Shown piece after piece: positions 10,457 through 21,795 of a DNA stretch of 64,000 bases; position 1 is the stretch's first letter; every line of letters begins with the position of its first letter. The position numbers and the translations under genes are program-made. The notes beneath the pieces were generated by a model that worked only from the letters and a program-made list of their open reading frames with translations, made no database searches and had not been told where the DNA came from. Source of the stretch: Quercus robur. Its lineage: Eukaryota > Streptophyta > Magnoliopsida > Fagales > Fagaceae. Location: positions 20,187,351-20,251,350 of the forward strand of contig NC_065544.1 of assembly GCF_932294415.1 (NCBI RefSeq), read 5' to 3'.

Positions 10457-12318
10457 TCTAGGGACGAACCCAGGATTTCAAGCTAGGGGGGCTGTAGATA
10501 AGCAAAAAAAAAAATAATTTAAAATACGCATCCATATAGTATTAATAAACTATCAACCAAGACAAATACCAAAAAATCATTGTTTCTTAATATATTAAGA
10601 TATAATCATCTACCAACAAAAATAAAAGACATGAAACACTATTATTTCTCAATACAATCATCAATGAAAAGGAAACTCGACACTCTTTCAAATCTTCAAA
10701 ATCATCTATAATTGAAACCAAACTAAATGTCGAAACTATATCATTTTCAATGTATAACATCAAAGAGTTCGTCAAAAAATCATTTTTTATTTTGTTTCGA
10801 AAATTAGTTTTGACAACTTTCATAGCTGAAAATGTTTGCCCTGTAGTAGTAGTAGAAATTGGAAGAGTAAGCACAAGTCTCACCATTCTATAAACAAGTT
10901 TGTAGTATTCTAAATTTCCAGTTCTCACTAACCATTGATACAACTCATATAAACTATTCAATTTTTTGAATTCTGGATCCTGGACTACATTATGCTCAAA
11001 ACGATAAAACTCCTTCTCCAACACTTGTTTTTCATAATCTGTGAAATCTTGTGAATAGAAATTCTTTACCAACAAATAAAGATCACTACTTTTGAAAGAT
11101 TTTAATGCCTCTCGAGGTTCTAAAGCTGAGCTAAGCTTAAATAACTCCATTGCATTCATTAAACAGATGATTTAGTTCCTGTAATTGAGAATCTACTGCA
11201 ACATAAAAAATATTTACTTCATAATGATGCTCAATTGTAACGTTATCTTGCTGATTAAGAGCTCAACCTTGCCTCCCAACATAACAAACATCCATATCTA
11301 GGACATCAATGCAATGTTTTTCACAAAATGATATCACAGTGGTGAGTAAGCCATTCCATCCATCATTTCTAAATTTTTGAATAAGTGCTTTAGTAGACGA
11401 AACTAAATGCATGACATTTAAAATGTCTTGAGATTGACTTTGTAAAGTTTGACAAAGTTTATCAGTGATCTCCATAGTTTCCTTCTTAAGATGCAAGATG
11501 AAGACAAATTCAAATGAAGTTAAACCATCATAAGTTGACTCTGCTTCTGCTTGGTGTTCTCCATCACTTGCATCATCAATTATATTTAGTAAAACTTTAA
11601 CAATTAAAGTAAACATCCTTAATAAGTTAGAAACTGATCTAAAATGTGAACTCCAACGTGTTTCTACAGATCATTGTAAGCTGCCAATTTGATTAAGTCC
11701 ACTTCCAGTCTCAAGCTCTTCAAGATCAATCAAACGTGCTATTTCATTAGCATTGGTAACTTTCAATTGCTCATTACGCTTACATGAAGTATTAACAGTT
11801 TTGATCACCAAAAACAATTTAAGAAAAAACCCACTAATGGGAATAACTTGTTTTGATGCTTTTACTAATGCCAATTGTAAGCGACATGCAAAACAATGGA
11901 TGTAGTAAGCATATAAGCAATCATTCAAAATCAAAAATTGTAATCCATTCCACATACCTCGCATGTTACTTGCTCCATCATATCCTTACCCTCGAATATT
12001 TTGTATATCTAAGCAATGTTGATATAACAAAGAATATATCCCTTTTTTTAGAGTTAAAGCTGTAGTGTCAACAATATGAATAAGCCTAAAAAAATGTTAT
12101 TTCACAAAGCCTTCTACATCAACATATCTAAAAATCACAGTCATTTGCTCTTTCATGAACTCATCATGAGTTTCATAAACCATTATACAAAACTTTGCAG
12201 CACCAATGTCTTCCCGAATGGCTTTCTTCACTTTGACTGAGAAAACATGTAGAATTTCCTTCTGAATCCTAGGTGATGTGTAGGTTGCATTTTTTGGAGC
12301 TTTTTCTATTATTTCAGC

Positions 12319-13547
12319 TAGACATGGCAAAACGGGTCAGAAAATTCTGACCCGACCCGACCCGACCCGAAAAATACCTGACCCGAACCCGATTTTTTTG
12401 ACCCGAAGCAAAAACGGGTTGACCCGTGACCCGACCCGTGTTTTGTGCGGGTCAACCCGACCCGACCCGCGACCCGACCCGAACCCGAACCATTTTTTTA
12501 AAACTTTTTTTTTTTGGTAAAAAAAATAGTGAAATTAAAACAATATTGGTTTAATTGTTTATTGTGAGCTTTAAGGAAACAATTGATACATTTACATAAC
12601 TGCATGCAAATTAATTGAAAAATAAATGGTTGAGCATTCTGTAATGAGTAAAGATTTTTAGATATCAAATAGCAAAGTACGTGCCAAGATAATCTAGTTA
12701 CAGTAAAGTTAAAAACAGATTTAAAATTGTAGATATGTGTGAGATACATTCACGAGTGTGAAAATAGTAAAGCCAAAGTATCAAATTAGCATAAATTATG
12801 AATGCTTAGATCTATTTTTTAACAATTTATGTTCAAAATAAACGGCTTTTCAAAATAAATTATGATATTTCCTAGAGTGTGTGCTGCTTAACAATGATAT
12901 GATCTTCATAAAAGAGACTAGGTATAAATAAGTAAGCAATCAAACTTTAATGTATATCTCAAATTGAAATAGAGTGTCAACCACAATTGATAATAGATTA
13001 TAAAATTAATTTTTAAAATTGTAACTTTCTTATATGTTTTTATTCTTTATCAAATGAGTTATCCAATAAGTCATTTGTAATTTTTTTTTTTTTTGGAATG
13101 TTGATATTGTGTAAAAATAAAACTTGTATATTTGTTTTACTTATCTTTGTGTTGTTTTGTTTTAGATAGCAATGTTAGGATTTGTATAATTTTAAAATTA
13201 TTGAATAAATGTTAATAAGTTTAACTGAGTTTATTCTTGATATAAGTAGTGAATGCAAAATAATGCATTTTACATCAAGTAATATGTTGCAGAACTATCC
13301 AAATGGCAAATACATATTGTTTTCTTTATAAAAAAAATAAAATAAAAAATAAAAAATAAAAAATAAAAAATTTCATGTGAAAAATACGGGTCAACCCGAC
13401 CCAACCCGACCTGACCCGCAACCCGATTGACCCGAACCCGATTTCAACCCGCTTAAAATGACCCGTTTTTGACCCGTGACCCGTTTGACCCGTGACCCGA
13501 TTGACCCGACCCGAACCCGACCCGACCCGCCCGTTTTGCCATGTCTA
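12319..13547. mobile_element. Non-autonomous hAT element with GACCCG subterminal arrays
   Basis: Terminal inverted repeats TAGACATGGCAAAACGGG are perfect at both ends (12319-12336 and 13530-13547). An exact 8-bp duplication ATTTCAGC flanks it (12311-12318 and 13548-13555), the hAT target length. Inside each end is a dense array of GACCCG-type hexamers (about 12348-12492 and 13388-13530); the 0.9-kb middle is AT-rich and non-coding. The insertion sits in the zf-MYM transposase frame, and removing it restores homology across the junction. The subterminal hexamers probably bind transposase, by analogy with Ac/Ds AACGG motifs. Confidence 0.92.
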
Positions 13548-13678
13548 ATTTCAGCTACATTTTCATTCCAAAAAGTCACAATACCCAATTATTCAAGAAA
13601 GTTCCCACGATTAGATGAACTAAAACTTTCATCTCAACCTCTAAAAGATATAGCTTGAAAGGCAAGATGTTGTACAAT

Positions 13679-14724
13679 CATGGTTTTAAAAACCATTACG
13701 GTGAAAGAATCGGAAAAATATCTAATTACCGTTTTTATGGTTGGACCGAGGTCCGACCGATGGTTGAATCAGTGACATCATAAATAATTTAATTAAAATA
13801 TTAAAATAATTTTTGTTTAAAATTTGAATTTTAATAACTTATATTAAGAAAATATAAAAATTAGAAAAAAAATGTTTTTTTCTCCCTACCACCTTTCTTT
13901 TCTTGTTAGTAATGGTTGACAAAACTATTAATATTTAAGTTTCATCTTTTAGTTTATATAAATATAATAGTATAACTTTAACTATTTATTTAACCAACAA
14001 AATTTAAATAAATAAATAAATAATAATAAAAATTTAAAAAAAAAACCCAAAGTCAGATGACTAGACAAGTCACTGACTTATGAGTTATGACTCTTTATTC
14101 TTTAACAATCCAATTTCCCACTCCGCCACTCTTAGCCACACGTTTTGTTTTTTTTTTTTTTTAATATATCTCGTGAATCTAGCACTCCACTCCGGCAGTC
14201 CCCACTTTACTTACCATCAAAGACTCTTTATTTTTCCAGTCTTTTGGCCTCCACAAAATCCTTATCTTCCTCTCTATCTCAGGAAGTTAGATCCATTATT
14301 TATCTTTGCAATACCATCATCAGTTCCTCTCATTTCTCTCTTTCTCACTGAAGATCTGTAGATACCACTCCAAAAAGCTAATTTCAACCCCAAGCATGAA
14401 TATTCAGTCATTTTCTCTCTCTCAAGCATAGCCAATCTTAAGAAAAAAGAAATTATTGCAACAATCTGTCCTCACAATCAACAGATCTGAGAAAAAAAGA
14501 AGATTTTTATTGCAAAAAAAGCTCCATTGCAGATCTCTTTCAGCAATTTTACAAAACCGATTTGACCTCCGGTTTTTCCGGTTCTCAGGTTGAACCCATC
14601 GGTTTTTACTGTTTACTGGTTTTTAAGGTATTTTCGGTTTTTTATCATAATCGGACCAGATTGGAGGCTGATTCCTGGTTGAACCAATCATACTGGCCGG
14701 TCCGGTCCGGTTTTTAAAACCATG
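13679..14724. mobile_element. hAT-like element with CATGGTTTTAAAAACC termini
   Basis: Inverted termini CATGGTTTTAAAAACC occur at 13679-13694 and, in reverse, at 14709-14724. The flanks TGTACAAT and CGTACTAT agree at 6 of 8 positions, consistent with an aged 8-bp duplication. GGTTGAACC/CCGGTCCGG-rich subterminal regions are present at both ends. The interior is CT-rich and AT-rich with no credible gene. Frames in 14080-14361 are low-complexity. It also interrupts the zf-MYM transposase. Confidence 0.75.
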
Positions 14725-15599
14725 CGTACTATATAAATTGAGGCATTCAGTTGCAACTGATTATTTGCAATTTGTTCAGTAGTGAAATGATCAACTACCC
14801 TTTGTAAATATTGCCATTGGTTCATCAAATCCTTACACTTTTGCTCAGCAACTCTATGAGTTAAGTTAGGATCTTTTCCTATATGATCTTGAAAATAACA
14901 ATTCTTGCCCCCAACTTTTTTCCAATTTCTAAATCCATCAACAGTGAATGTATTTTGTCCCACAACCCCATTTGGATTATGAAAAACAAAGCAGGGTAAA
15001 CAATAAGCTGCATCTTTCGTTGGAGAATATTCAAGCCATGTTGAATAATATTCAAACCAAGAAGTTTGAAAGCTACGATTATGTTTTCCACTTTTTTTGT
15101 ATGTCTCTAGAGAAGGTTGGTGCGAACCATTTTTAATGTAAGCCCGTCGAATTTCATTACGTTGATTAACATGATATTCCCATATTTGTTTGCGTGTTCC
15201 GGGATGATATCGGCATTTTCTGGATTTAAGGAATGAATATTTCTTGGGATTGGAACATCGACATTTTTCGAAATCAGGGAATAAATATTTTCTAGAATTG
15301 GAACATCCACATTTTCTAGAATTGAAATAGCAATACTAGTTGTTGGCAATCCCACGTTGACTTCTAAAGAATTTGAATCTTTTCTTTTGAAAAAAAATCA
15401 AACATTGTAGTTGATTTTTTCATGATCTACAAATAAAATAAGAATCATATATATTATCTTATAAATGGTTCTTGTTACTAACTAAAGATAAATACTAGAA
15501 TAAAGGTAATATGCATGATGCATTTAATTATAAATTTAGTATTTCTCACTTATTTTCAATTTATAAATTTATCTAATTTAGCATTATGAGTTAACAATA

Positions 15600-16153
15600 G
15601 GCGCAAATGTGTGTGGTACCGGAGGTATTGTTCTCCATGAAGTATTCAAAAACTTTTTGACGAAATGTATTATGTGTTTGTTCATTATTGTGTATAGCAT
15701 CGACATTAGTATTGAGTCATGCCGACATTAGGAATTGATCTTCTTCTACACTAAAATTACTATCCTGTTTTGCTTTCATAGAAAAGGCATTCTCAATTTG
15801 GGGTGGAGAATCAGAAAATGACATAGGATTATTTTGAGATATACCCAAAAGTGACGAGTCAATATCAATATACCCGTATATGATACCGGTGTAACATGGC
15901 ATGTCTCCTTGTGACTCCATAAATTAGAAACAACGATATATACTTCCAATCAAACTGAAAGTAGGAGTTGATCTTCCTCTACACTAAAGTTGCTACCTCG
16001 TTTTTCTTTCTTAGAAGAGGCATTCTCAACTTGAGGTGGAAAATCAGAAAATGACATAAGATTATTTTGAGATATACCCAAAAATGGCGAGTTAATATCA
16101 ATATCCCCGTTTATGATACCAATGTAATATGGCACATCTCCTTGTGACTCCAT
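15600..16153 (-). pseudogene. Harbinger 1 accessory protein N-terminus, tandemly duplicated
   Basis: Two consecutive minus-strand frames start MESQGD: 16153-15950 (67 aa) and 15920-15717 (67 aa). Each ends in the SANT-like motif NFSVEEDQ, followed by a stop or by the remainder of the exon. The sequence between the copies is also duplicated, so the 5' exon of this gene was tandemly copied with a period of about 233 bp. Only the distal copy runs on into the helix region at 15600-15716. Element 2 has one copy at 17858, which shows the ancestral state. Confidence 0.8.
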
Positions 16154-17857
16154 AAATTAGAAACAACGATATATACTTCCAAACAAACTGAAAGTAAAGA
16201 CCATTACTATAATAAACTAAAAACAACAAAATATAAACTTCCCTGCACACAGAAAATTCTCAAGCTAACATTTACACCAATAAATTAGAAACAAAAAACA
16301 TAAACCTTCATGCAAACACAAAAAAAATAAATTATTTGGCTTTGCAAAGCCAAATAATTTGGCTTCTTAGCTACAGTGCACAAGTACTTTTGGCTATGCA
16401 TTGAAACTCAAATGTAATATATACACATACACACACACAAACACGTATATATTTTAAGTTGTGTTCACACCTTGTGCAATTATTTAAATAATTTTTTTTA
16501 ATCTTTTCTTTTTATTTTCCTTCTCTTTCAGTCATTCTTCCCGTTGCCCTCTCTCTTCTTAGACTCCCTCATTTTCTCTCTTTTTCCTCCCTCCACCTTT
16601 GCCAATCTGCTAACCAGCCGCCATAGACCCACCTCGCGAACTCGTTGCCCAACCATAAGCCTAGCTCCAATCCACCCTCGATGCCGACCCATCTCGTCAA
16701 TCTCCCTAGTTTCGACCTATCTCGCCGATCTGTTACCGAATCTACCGATACTTTCAGTCAGCTTTGTCCCTTTTTCCCTTTTTCTCAATTTGCATTTGGG
16801 TCTTTGTGTGTGTGTGTGTGTGTGTGTGTTTGTTTATTTTGTTGTTGATTTTGCTTTGGGGTTATTGAAAAGATCTTAAATTTGTTGAAATTTCGTTTGT
16901 GATTGGAGAATGATAAGATTGGTAAAATCATGCTTTTTGGTAGTATTGTGTGAAACTATGTCAATGATCTCTCTCTTTTCATTTGTAATTTCCATTATTT
17001 ATAATTCTTTAGGCTATATATGTATACATCTTGTGTACATGTGATAGCTCCTCTTATCAATAATTACTTTTCAATATATAACTGTGGGTTAGGTTTTTTC
17101 ATACTATGTACAAGAGGGCCTGGAGTAAAGTTTGGGGAGGATTTTTCATTCTCTTCAAATACAAAGTTGTATACATGGGTTCAAATGTGAATAACTAGAG
17201 TAAATGAAAAATATCGAGGGAGGATCTTACATTCTCTACAAATGGAGAGAGATTCATTATAGACTTCTTTGGCTCCATTATTCGAAGTATTGCACCCTAT
17301 CGTATAGAAGTTGGAAATGATGAGATATAGAACATACTAATTGTGGGAACCAAGTCACAACAGTAATTGCCAAAAAGATTTTCACTTTTGGTCAATTATG
17401 GAAGAAGCTAGAATTGAATAGGAATATAAAAACTGCTTCAACATCTTTTTGTTGTGCAATTGTATCATTTTCTTTTCTATTAATCCTTCTGTATATTTCT
17501 ACTGTGAAGAAGTTTTTAGATTAGGATTTCTCAGGTGCAGCTTTGGTTGAGCTCAAAAGTGAAGTAAGCAATGAATTAAACTTCTATATATGCATGTGAT
17601 GTTGCTCTTTTTGATACAGGAAAAAGTAAAACAACCTTACACACTAAACCTCACAGTAAATGGTTAGTTTGGGAAATGTTCTAAGAATTTTGTGTTTGCA
17701 TGGAAGTTTATGTCTTTTGTTTCTAATTTATTGGTGTAAATGTTAGTTTGAAAATTTTTTATGTGCAAGGAAGTTTATATTTTGTTGTTTCTAATTTATT
17801 ATAATAATGGTCTTTACTTTCAGTTTGCTTGGAAGTATATATCACTATTTTTAATTT

Positions 17858-18955
17858 ATGGAGTCACAAGGAGACATGCCATATTACACCTATATCATAA
17901 ACAAGGATATTGATATTGACTCGCCACTTTTAGGTACATCTCAAAATAATCCTATGTCATTTTTTGATTTTCCACCTCAAGTTGAGAATGTCTCTTCTAA
18001 GAAAGTAAAACAGGGTAGTAACTTTAGTGTAGAGGAAGATCAACTCCTAGCATCGGCATGGCTCAATACAGTGTCAATGTCATGCACAAAAATGAACAAA
18101 CACATAATACATTTTGTCAAAAAGTTTGGGAATACTTCATAGAGCACGATACCTCTGGTAGCGCACATACTGCTATTTCCCTAATAAGTCGTTGGACAAC
18201 GATTAACAAGGAGACAAATAGGTTTTGTGGGTGCATGGCTAAAGTTAATGCAATTCATCAAAGTGGTACAATTGAACAAAATAAGGTACAAATTATATTG
18301 TAATAGTATTAATATACCCATTCACCAATAGTTTAAAGGTACTAATCATGTTATATTTCTTTTAATTTTTTTAGATTGTCAACAAGAAGGCTTTATATAA
18401 AAATAAATATGGTAGATTCTTTCAACTTGAACATTGTTAGCTCATGTTGAAAGACCAACCAAAGTGGGGTGATCCTAAGGAAAGACTAAGAACATCTATA
18501 TCTCAAACTTTGGATTCAACATCTATTGGCGAGGGGGATGGTGGGTTTGGACTTGGTGACACTTCAAATTTTGAGAGACCAATTGGTAGTTAGGCAAAAA
18601 GGTCAACTGAAAGAACAAAGTTACCAGAAAAGATGTTGGGAAATATTTTGCTAAGAATATGAAATTTATCGAGGAATCACAAGAACGAGAAAAAAAGGGT
18701 ATTCGTACCAAAGTGGAAAAGTTGCGCTTAGGAGAGTTGAAGGATAATGAGAAACTCGATTGGAAGAGGAAAAAATTGATATTGAGAAGGAAAAACTTAG
18801 GATTGAGAAGGAAAAGGTCATGATTGAGAGGGAAAAACTTGAGATGCATCATATGTTAAAGGAGAAGAGAATCATGATGAAAGATACAGGTGCCTTAACC
18901 GGAGTACAAAAACATTTTTATGAACAACTCCAAGAGAGAATTATGGCAAGATGAA
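17858..18955 (+). pseudogene. Harbinger 2 accessory Myb/SANT protein, broken
   Basis: Exon 1 starts MESQGDMPYYTYIINKDIDI and reaches the SANT-like block NFSVEEDQLLASAWLNTVS. It then shifts frame (near 18080-18140) into FCQKVWEYFIEHDTSG and ISRWTTINKETNRFCG. A likely intron (about 18285-18374) separates exon 2, which begins IVNKKALYKNKYGRFFQLEH and meets a TAG where the family has Trp. The C-terminal region (18590-18955) ends in a Lys/Glu-rich coiled coil with [20 protein letters not shown]. In this superfamily the protein binds the termini and assists the transposase. Frameshift and stops make it inactive. Confidence 0.8.
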
Positions 18956-19449
18956 GTTCAAGTAAATAATGGGCTTGACCTTAATTTAGATGTAGCTTAG
19001 GCCTTCATGTATTTTGTAATGTTAGGAAAAGATTAGCACATGTAGATGATGCTTTGGTATAGCTTTTTTTGGGATGTAGATTAGGCTTTCATGTATTTTG
19101 GTAATAGCTTATGATATGCCTTCATGTATTTTGGTAGTAGCTTATGATAAGTCTTTATGTATTTTGGTAGTAGCTTATGTCACTTGTCTTTAATCTTAAA
19201 CTAGATGATTGTATAAACCCAAATGCTTTCTTAGCATTGTATTTGTCTTGTATTATTCTTTTTTTGTTATTGACTCATGTTGTACTAATGTTTAATATTA
19301 TGGCATTAAAAGCTTAGATTGATATGGGAAGCAAACTTATTGTTCATCTTACTTGTGTTATGAGATGTGCGTGTGTGCATGTGGGTGTAATAATTGCTTA
19401 TGGCACTAAAAGCATAGATTGCTTATGTTTCTTTCATCTATAGTAATAA

Positions 19450-20669
19450 TGACTTTCCAATTGTCTTGAATATTGCATCCATGAGTCGCTCTTTGTTTCG
19501 CAAGTTGCTTCTTGATGATTTAGATGAGGATGAGATAATCAAAGAAGTTGTAATGGGTTCAATATCACAATGTAAACGTCGTCGATAGATCAGACATACT
19601 TATTTGGCAAGCAATGAGAAGCTTTTTCTTAACTACTTTGCCCCCTCACCAGTATTTCCTCGCACTTTATTTCGCAGGAGATTTCAGATGAGACATTCTC
19701 TTTTTCTCCATATTCAATTTAAGGTAGAAGCTCATGACTTTTATTTTGTCCAAAAAAGAGAGAGTGCCAACAAACTTGGCCTATCTTCCTTACAAAAGAT
19801 AACTGCTGCACTTAGAATGCTTGCGTATGGAGTATTGGGTGATTTTATGGATGAATATGTGCAGATTGGAGAAACCACTCCATTACAAAGTTTGGAAAAA
19901 TTTGTTACTGCGATGGTTGATGTTTTCTCTGAGGAATACTTGAGAAAGTCAAACAACGAAAACATTGCTAGATGTTTAGCTCATGGCGAATGCCGAGGCT
20001 TTTCAGATATTTTAGGTTCAATTGATTGCATGCATTGGAAATGGAAAAAATTGTCCAACAGCATGAAAATGTCAATATTGTGGTCATATTCATGAGCTTT
20101 CTATTATTTTGGAAGCAGTAACATCATATGATCTTTGGACATGACATGCATTTTTTGGGTTACATGGGTCAAATAATGACATTAATGTGTTAGAGCGATC
20201 TCATATATTTTCTGAGCTTGCATAAGGACGTGCTCTTGCAGTTAATGACTCAATTAATGGTCATGACTACACAATGACATATTACCTTGTTGATGGCATA
20301 TATCCAAAGTGGGCAATATTTGTGAAAACAATTCCATCTCCATAAAGACAAAAACGAAAATTATTTGTAGCAGTCTAAGAGGCGTATAAGAAGGATGTTA
20401 AGCGTGCATTTGGAGCGTTTCAATCACGTTTCGTAATTGTTCGTGGACCTGCACAATTTTTCCATCTTGAAACACTCAAAGAGATTATGAAAGCGTGCAC
20501 AATTCTCCATAACATGATTGTTGAAGATGAACGAGATGATAATGAAGTGGTAGACTTGGATTATGAACAAATTGATGGAGTGGATAATCCTCCTATACAA
20601 GTGTCACGGGAACAAGTTGATGGATTTATGACATACATTTATGAGTGCATTAGAGACCAAGAAATTTAG
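19450..20669 (+). pseudogene. Harbinger 2 DDE transposase (HARBI1/ALP1-like), broken
   Basis: Order of recognisable blocks: DEDEIIKEVVMGS; LASNEKLFLNYFAPSPVFPR; YGVLGDFMDEYVQIGETTPL; FSDILGSIDCMHWKWKK (first catalytic Asp); SNNDINVLERSHIF (second Asp); NGHDYTMTYYLVDGIYPKW; a KKDVKRAFGAFQSRF block with an upstream Glu (third catalytic position); and FHLETLKEIMKACTILHNMI followed by VEDERDDNE. The three acidic positions survive, but stop codons (for example near 19588, 20095, 20224 and 20345) and a frameshift break the frame. Length and order agree with the roughly 400-residue plant family. Best-preserved transposase in the window. Confidence 0.85.
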
Positions 20670-21054
20670 TCTCAATTCCAATCGGACCTCATTGAACATT
20701 TATGGCAATTGCAAGGTGAGTCATAGGAATTTTTTTTTTTTTTTTAATATGTTGAGAAGCATGGGTCATAGGAACTTGAGTGCGTGAGTTATTGATATGA
20801 GTTTTTATTGTAATTTGATATGAGTTATGTATGCGAGTAATCTATGGACTACACTGTTCCAGTTATAATATATGTTCCATTTTATATGGTTTTTTTGATA
20901 AGGTTTCTCCACTTCATTGTTTATATTGTTCCAAGATTGCTTTTTAACAATTGTGAAATTGTTTTAATAAAAAAAAAAGTTGTATATGTATAATTTGGGG
21001 TTAAAAAAATATTATTGCTACACTGGACGATTATTTGCTATCATGTGATAGTGG

Positions 21055-21120
21055 CAATGGTGGTGGTTGCGGTGGCGGTGGCGGTGGCGGTGGCGGCAGC
21101 ATTGGCAGCGGCGTTGGTGG
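21055..21120 (+). repeat. GGTGGC minisatellite in Harbinger 2
   Basis: A run of GGTGGC units near the 3' end of element 2. The corresponding site in element 1 (about 7605-7640, opposite strand) has only a short CCACTGCAACTGTCACCACC version, so the repeat expanded in this copy. Confidence 0.7.
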
Positions 21121-21628
21121 TTGTGATTGCTGTATATTGTAGTGGATATAGTAATTTATTGTAATAGAAATATTATTTTATTGTAGTGGATATATTATTT
21201 TGTGCGTTAGGTTCAAGTTACACCTCGTATAACTCTAAGCAATGTTATACCACTTAATAACTTGTTATAGAATTCTTATTTTGAAAATTTCATCGTTAAA
21301 TTCCATGATCTATATGTTTTTAACATTCATGCCAATTTTCATTTCATTTGGATGTTATTTACCATTTGATCTATAAACTCATCTTTTATACATTATTTTA
21401 AACTACAAAAACTTTAATTTAAACAATTGATTGGTGACATGGTTATTGATCTTTGATTATTTCGAAATTTTGTAAATATGGAAAATATACGAAGATAATG
21501 TAATCTAACGGTGGATTTCTTAAAATTTGCATCCAATTAAAAAAATATTAAGTAGTGTAACATTTTTTATAGTTATATCAGGTGTAATTTGAACCAAACT
21601 CTTATTTTATTGTAGTAGATATATTATT

Positions 21629-21795
21629 ATTTTTTTTTTTTTGAGAGAGAGTTTCAACCTATAGCGTCCGCTCCTGATAATAGCTCTTTATTATCAGACC
21701 AAGACACCAATCAGTTTTGGTGTAGGCGGGGATTGAACCCCAGATCTCTTATACAACCATCAGAGACTTTACCAGTTGAGCTAACTGGAACCCAC
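21629..21795 (-). mobile_element. tRNA-derived SINE with 10-bp target duplication
   Basis: Read on the minus strand it begins GGGTTCCAGTTAGCTCAACT (tRNA-like A-box region TTAGCTCAACTGG), then has the B box GGTTCAATCCC, a tRNA-unrelated body and an A tail. The 10-bp repeat ATATATTATT flanks it (21619-21628 and 21796-21805). It lies inside Harbinger element 2. It is a pol III-type retroposon, not a functional tRNA gene. Confidence 0.85.

Larger units (their letters stand above)
10587..15360 (-). pseudogene. zf-MYM type 1-like (DUF4371/hAT) transposase, broken
   Basis: Minus-strand pieces in order follow the plant family annotated 'zinc finger MYM-type protein 1-like'. N-terminal region, 15355-14740: LEYSPTKDAAYCLPCFVFHN in one frame, then DGFRNWKKVGGKNCYFQDHI and KCKDLMNQWQYLQRVVDHFT. 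Middle, 13670-13550 and 12330-12097: IQKEILHVFSVKVKKAIRED and MTVIFRYVDVEGFVK. Then 11964-11263. C-terminal hAT dimerisation region, 11159-10587: VRLVLTLPISTTTTGQTFSA followed by MKVVKTNFRNKIKNDFL. Two insertions plus frameshifts and stops inactivate it. It belongs to the element, not to the host. Confidence 0.82.
10459..15595 (-). mobile_element. hAT transposon of the zf-MYM/TTF type inserted in Harbinger 1
   Basis: The left end TAGGGACGAACCCAGGATTT is typical of plant hAT termini. Comparison with intact element 2 shows Harbinger sequence stopping at TTTGTCTCCT (about 10457) and resuming at about 15597. About 30 bp of Harbinger sequence and the right hAT terminus have been lost. The element encodes a single broken transposase-like protein on the minus strand and carries two smaller insertions, 12319-13547 and 13679-14724. 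Confidence 0.78.
7379..16345 (-). mobile_element. PIF/Harbinger transposon 1 (minus orientation), interrupted
   Basis: The left terminus AAGCATCCACATTAGTGGAG, followed by CATAAATTTAGCAATTTGGC, closely matches the reverse complement of the right terminus of Harbinger element 2 at about 21956. The element carries the usual two genes on its minus strand: a HARBI1/ALP1-like DDE transposase (about 8000-9312) and a Myb/SANT-type accessory protein (about 9850-10450 and 15600-16153). A large hAT element split the accessory gene. Its 5' non-coding end stops at the palindromic junction with element 2. All reading frames are broken, so it is non-autonomous now. Confidence 0.8.

Noticed and set aside
12348..13530. 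CRISPR-like short direct repeats (GACCCG arrays)
   Set aside because: No spacers or cas genes; the units are contiguous hexamers in inverted arrangement inside a hAT element of a plant genome.
14080..14361. 93-codon open frame
   Set aside because: Phe/Ser/Leu-rich translation of CT-rich DNA in the core of a non-autonomous element; no family resemblance.
16544..16879. 111-codon open frame in the Harbinger 2 leader
   Set aside because: Ser/Pro-rich and ends in a (TG)n-derived Cys-Val run; it lies in the 5' non-coding leader of the element.
21629..21795. A functional tRNA gene suggested by A and B boxes
   Set aside because: No cloverleaf could be folded; the sequence runs into a tRNA-unrelated body and A tail with a target duplication, so it is a SINE. 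Same reasoning for 37575-37695 and 36640-36775.
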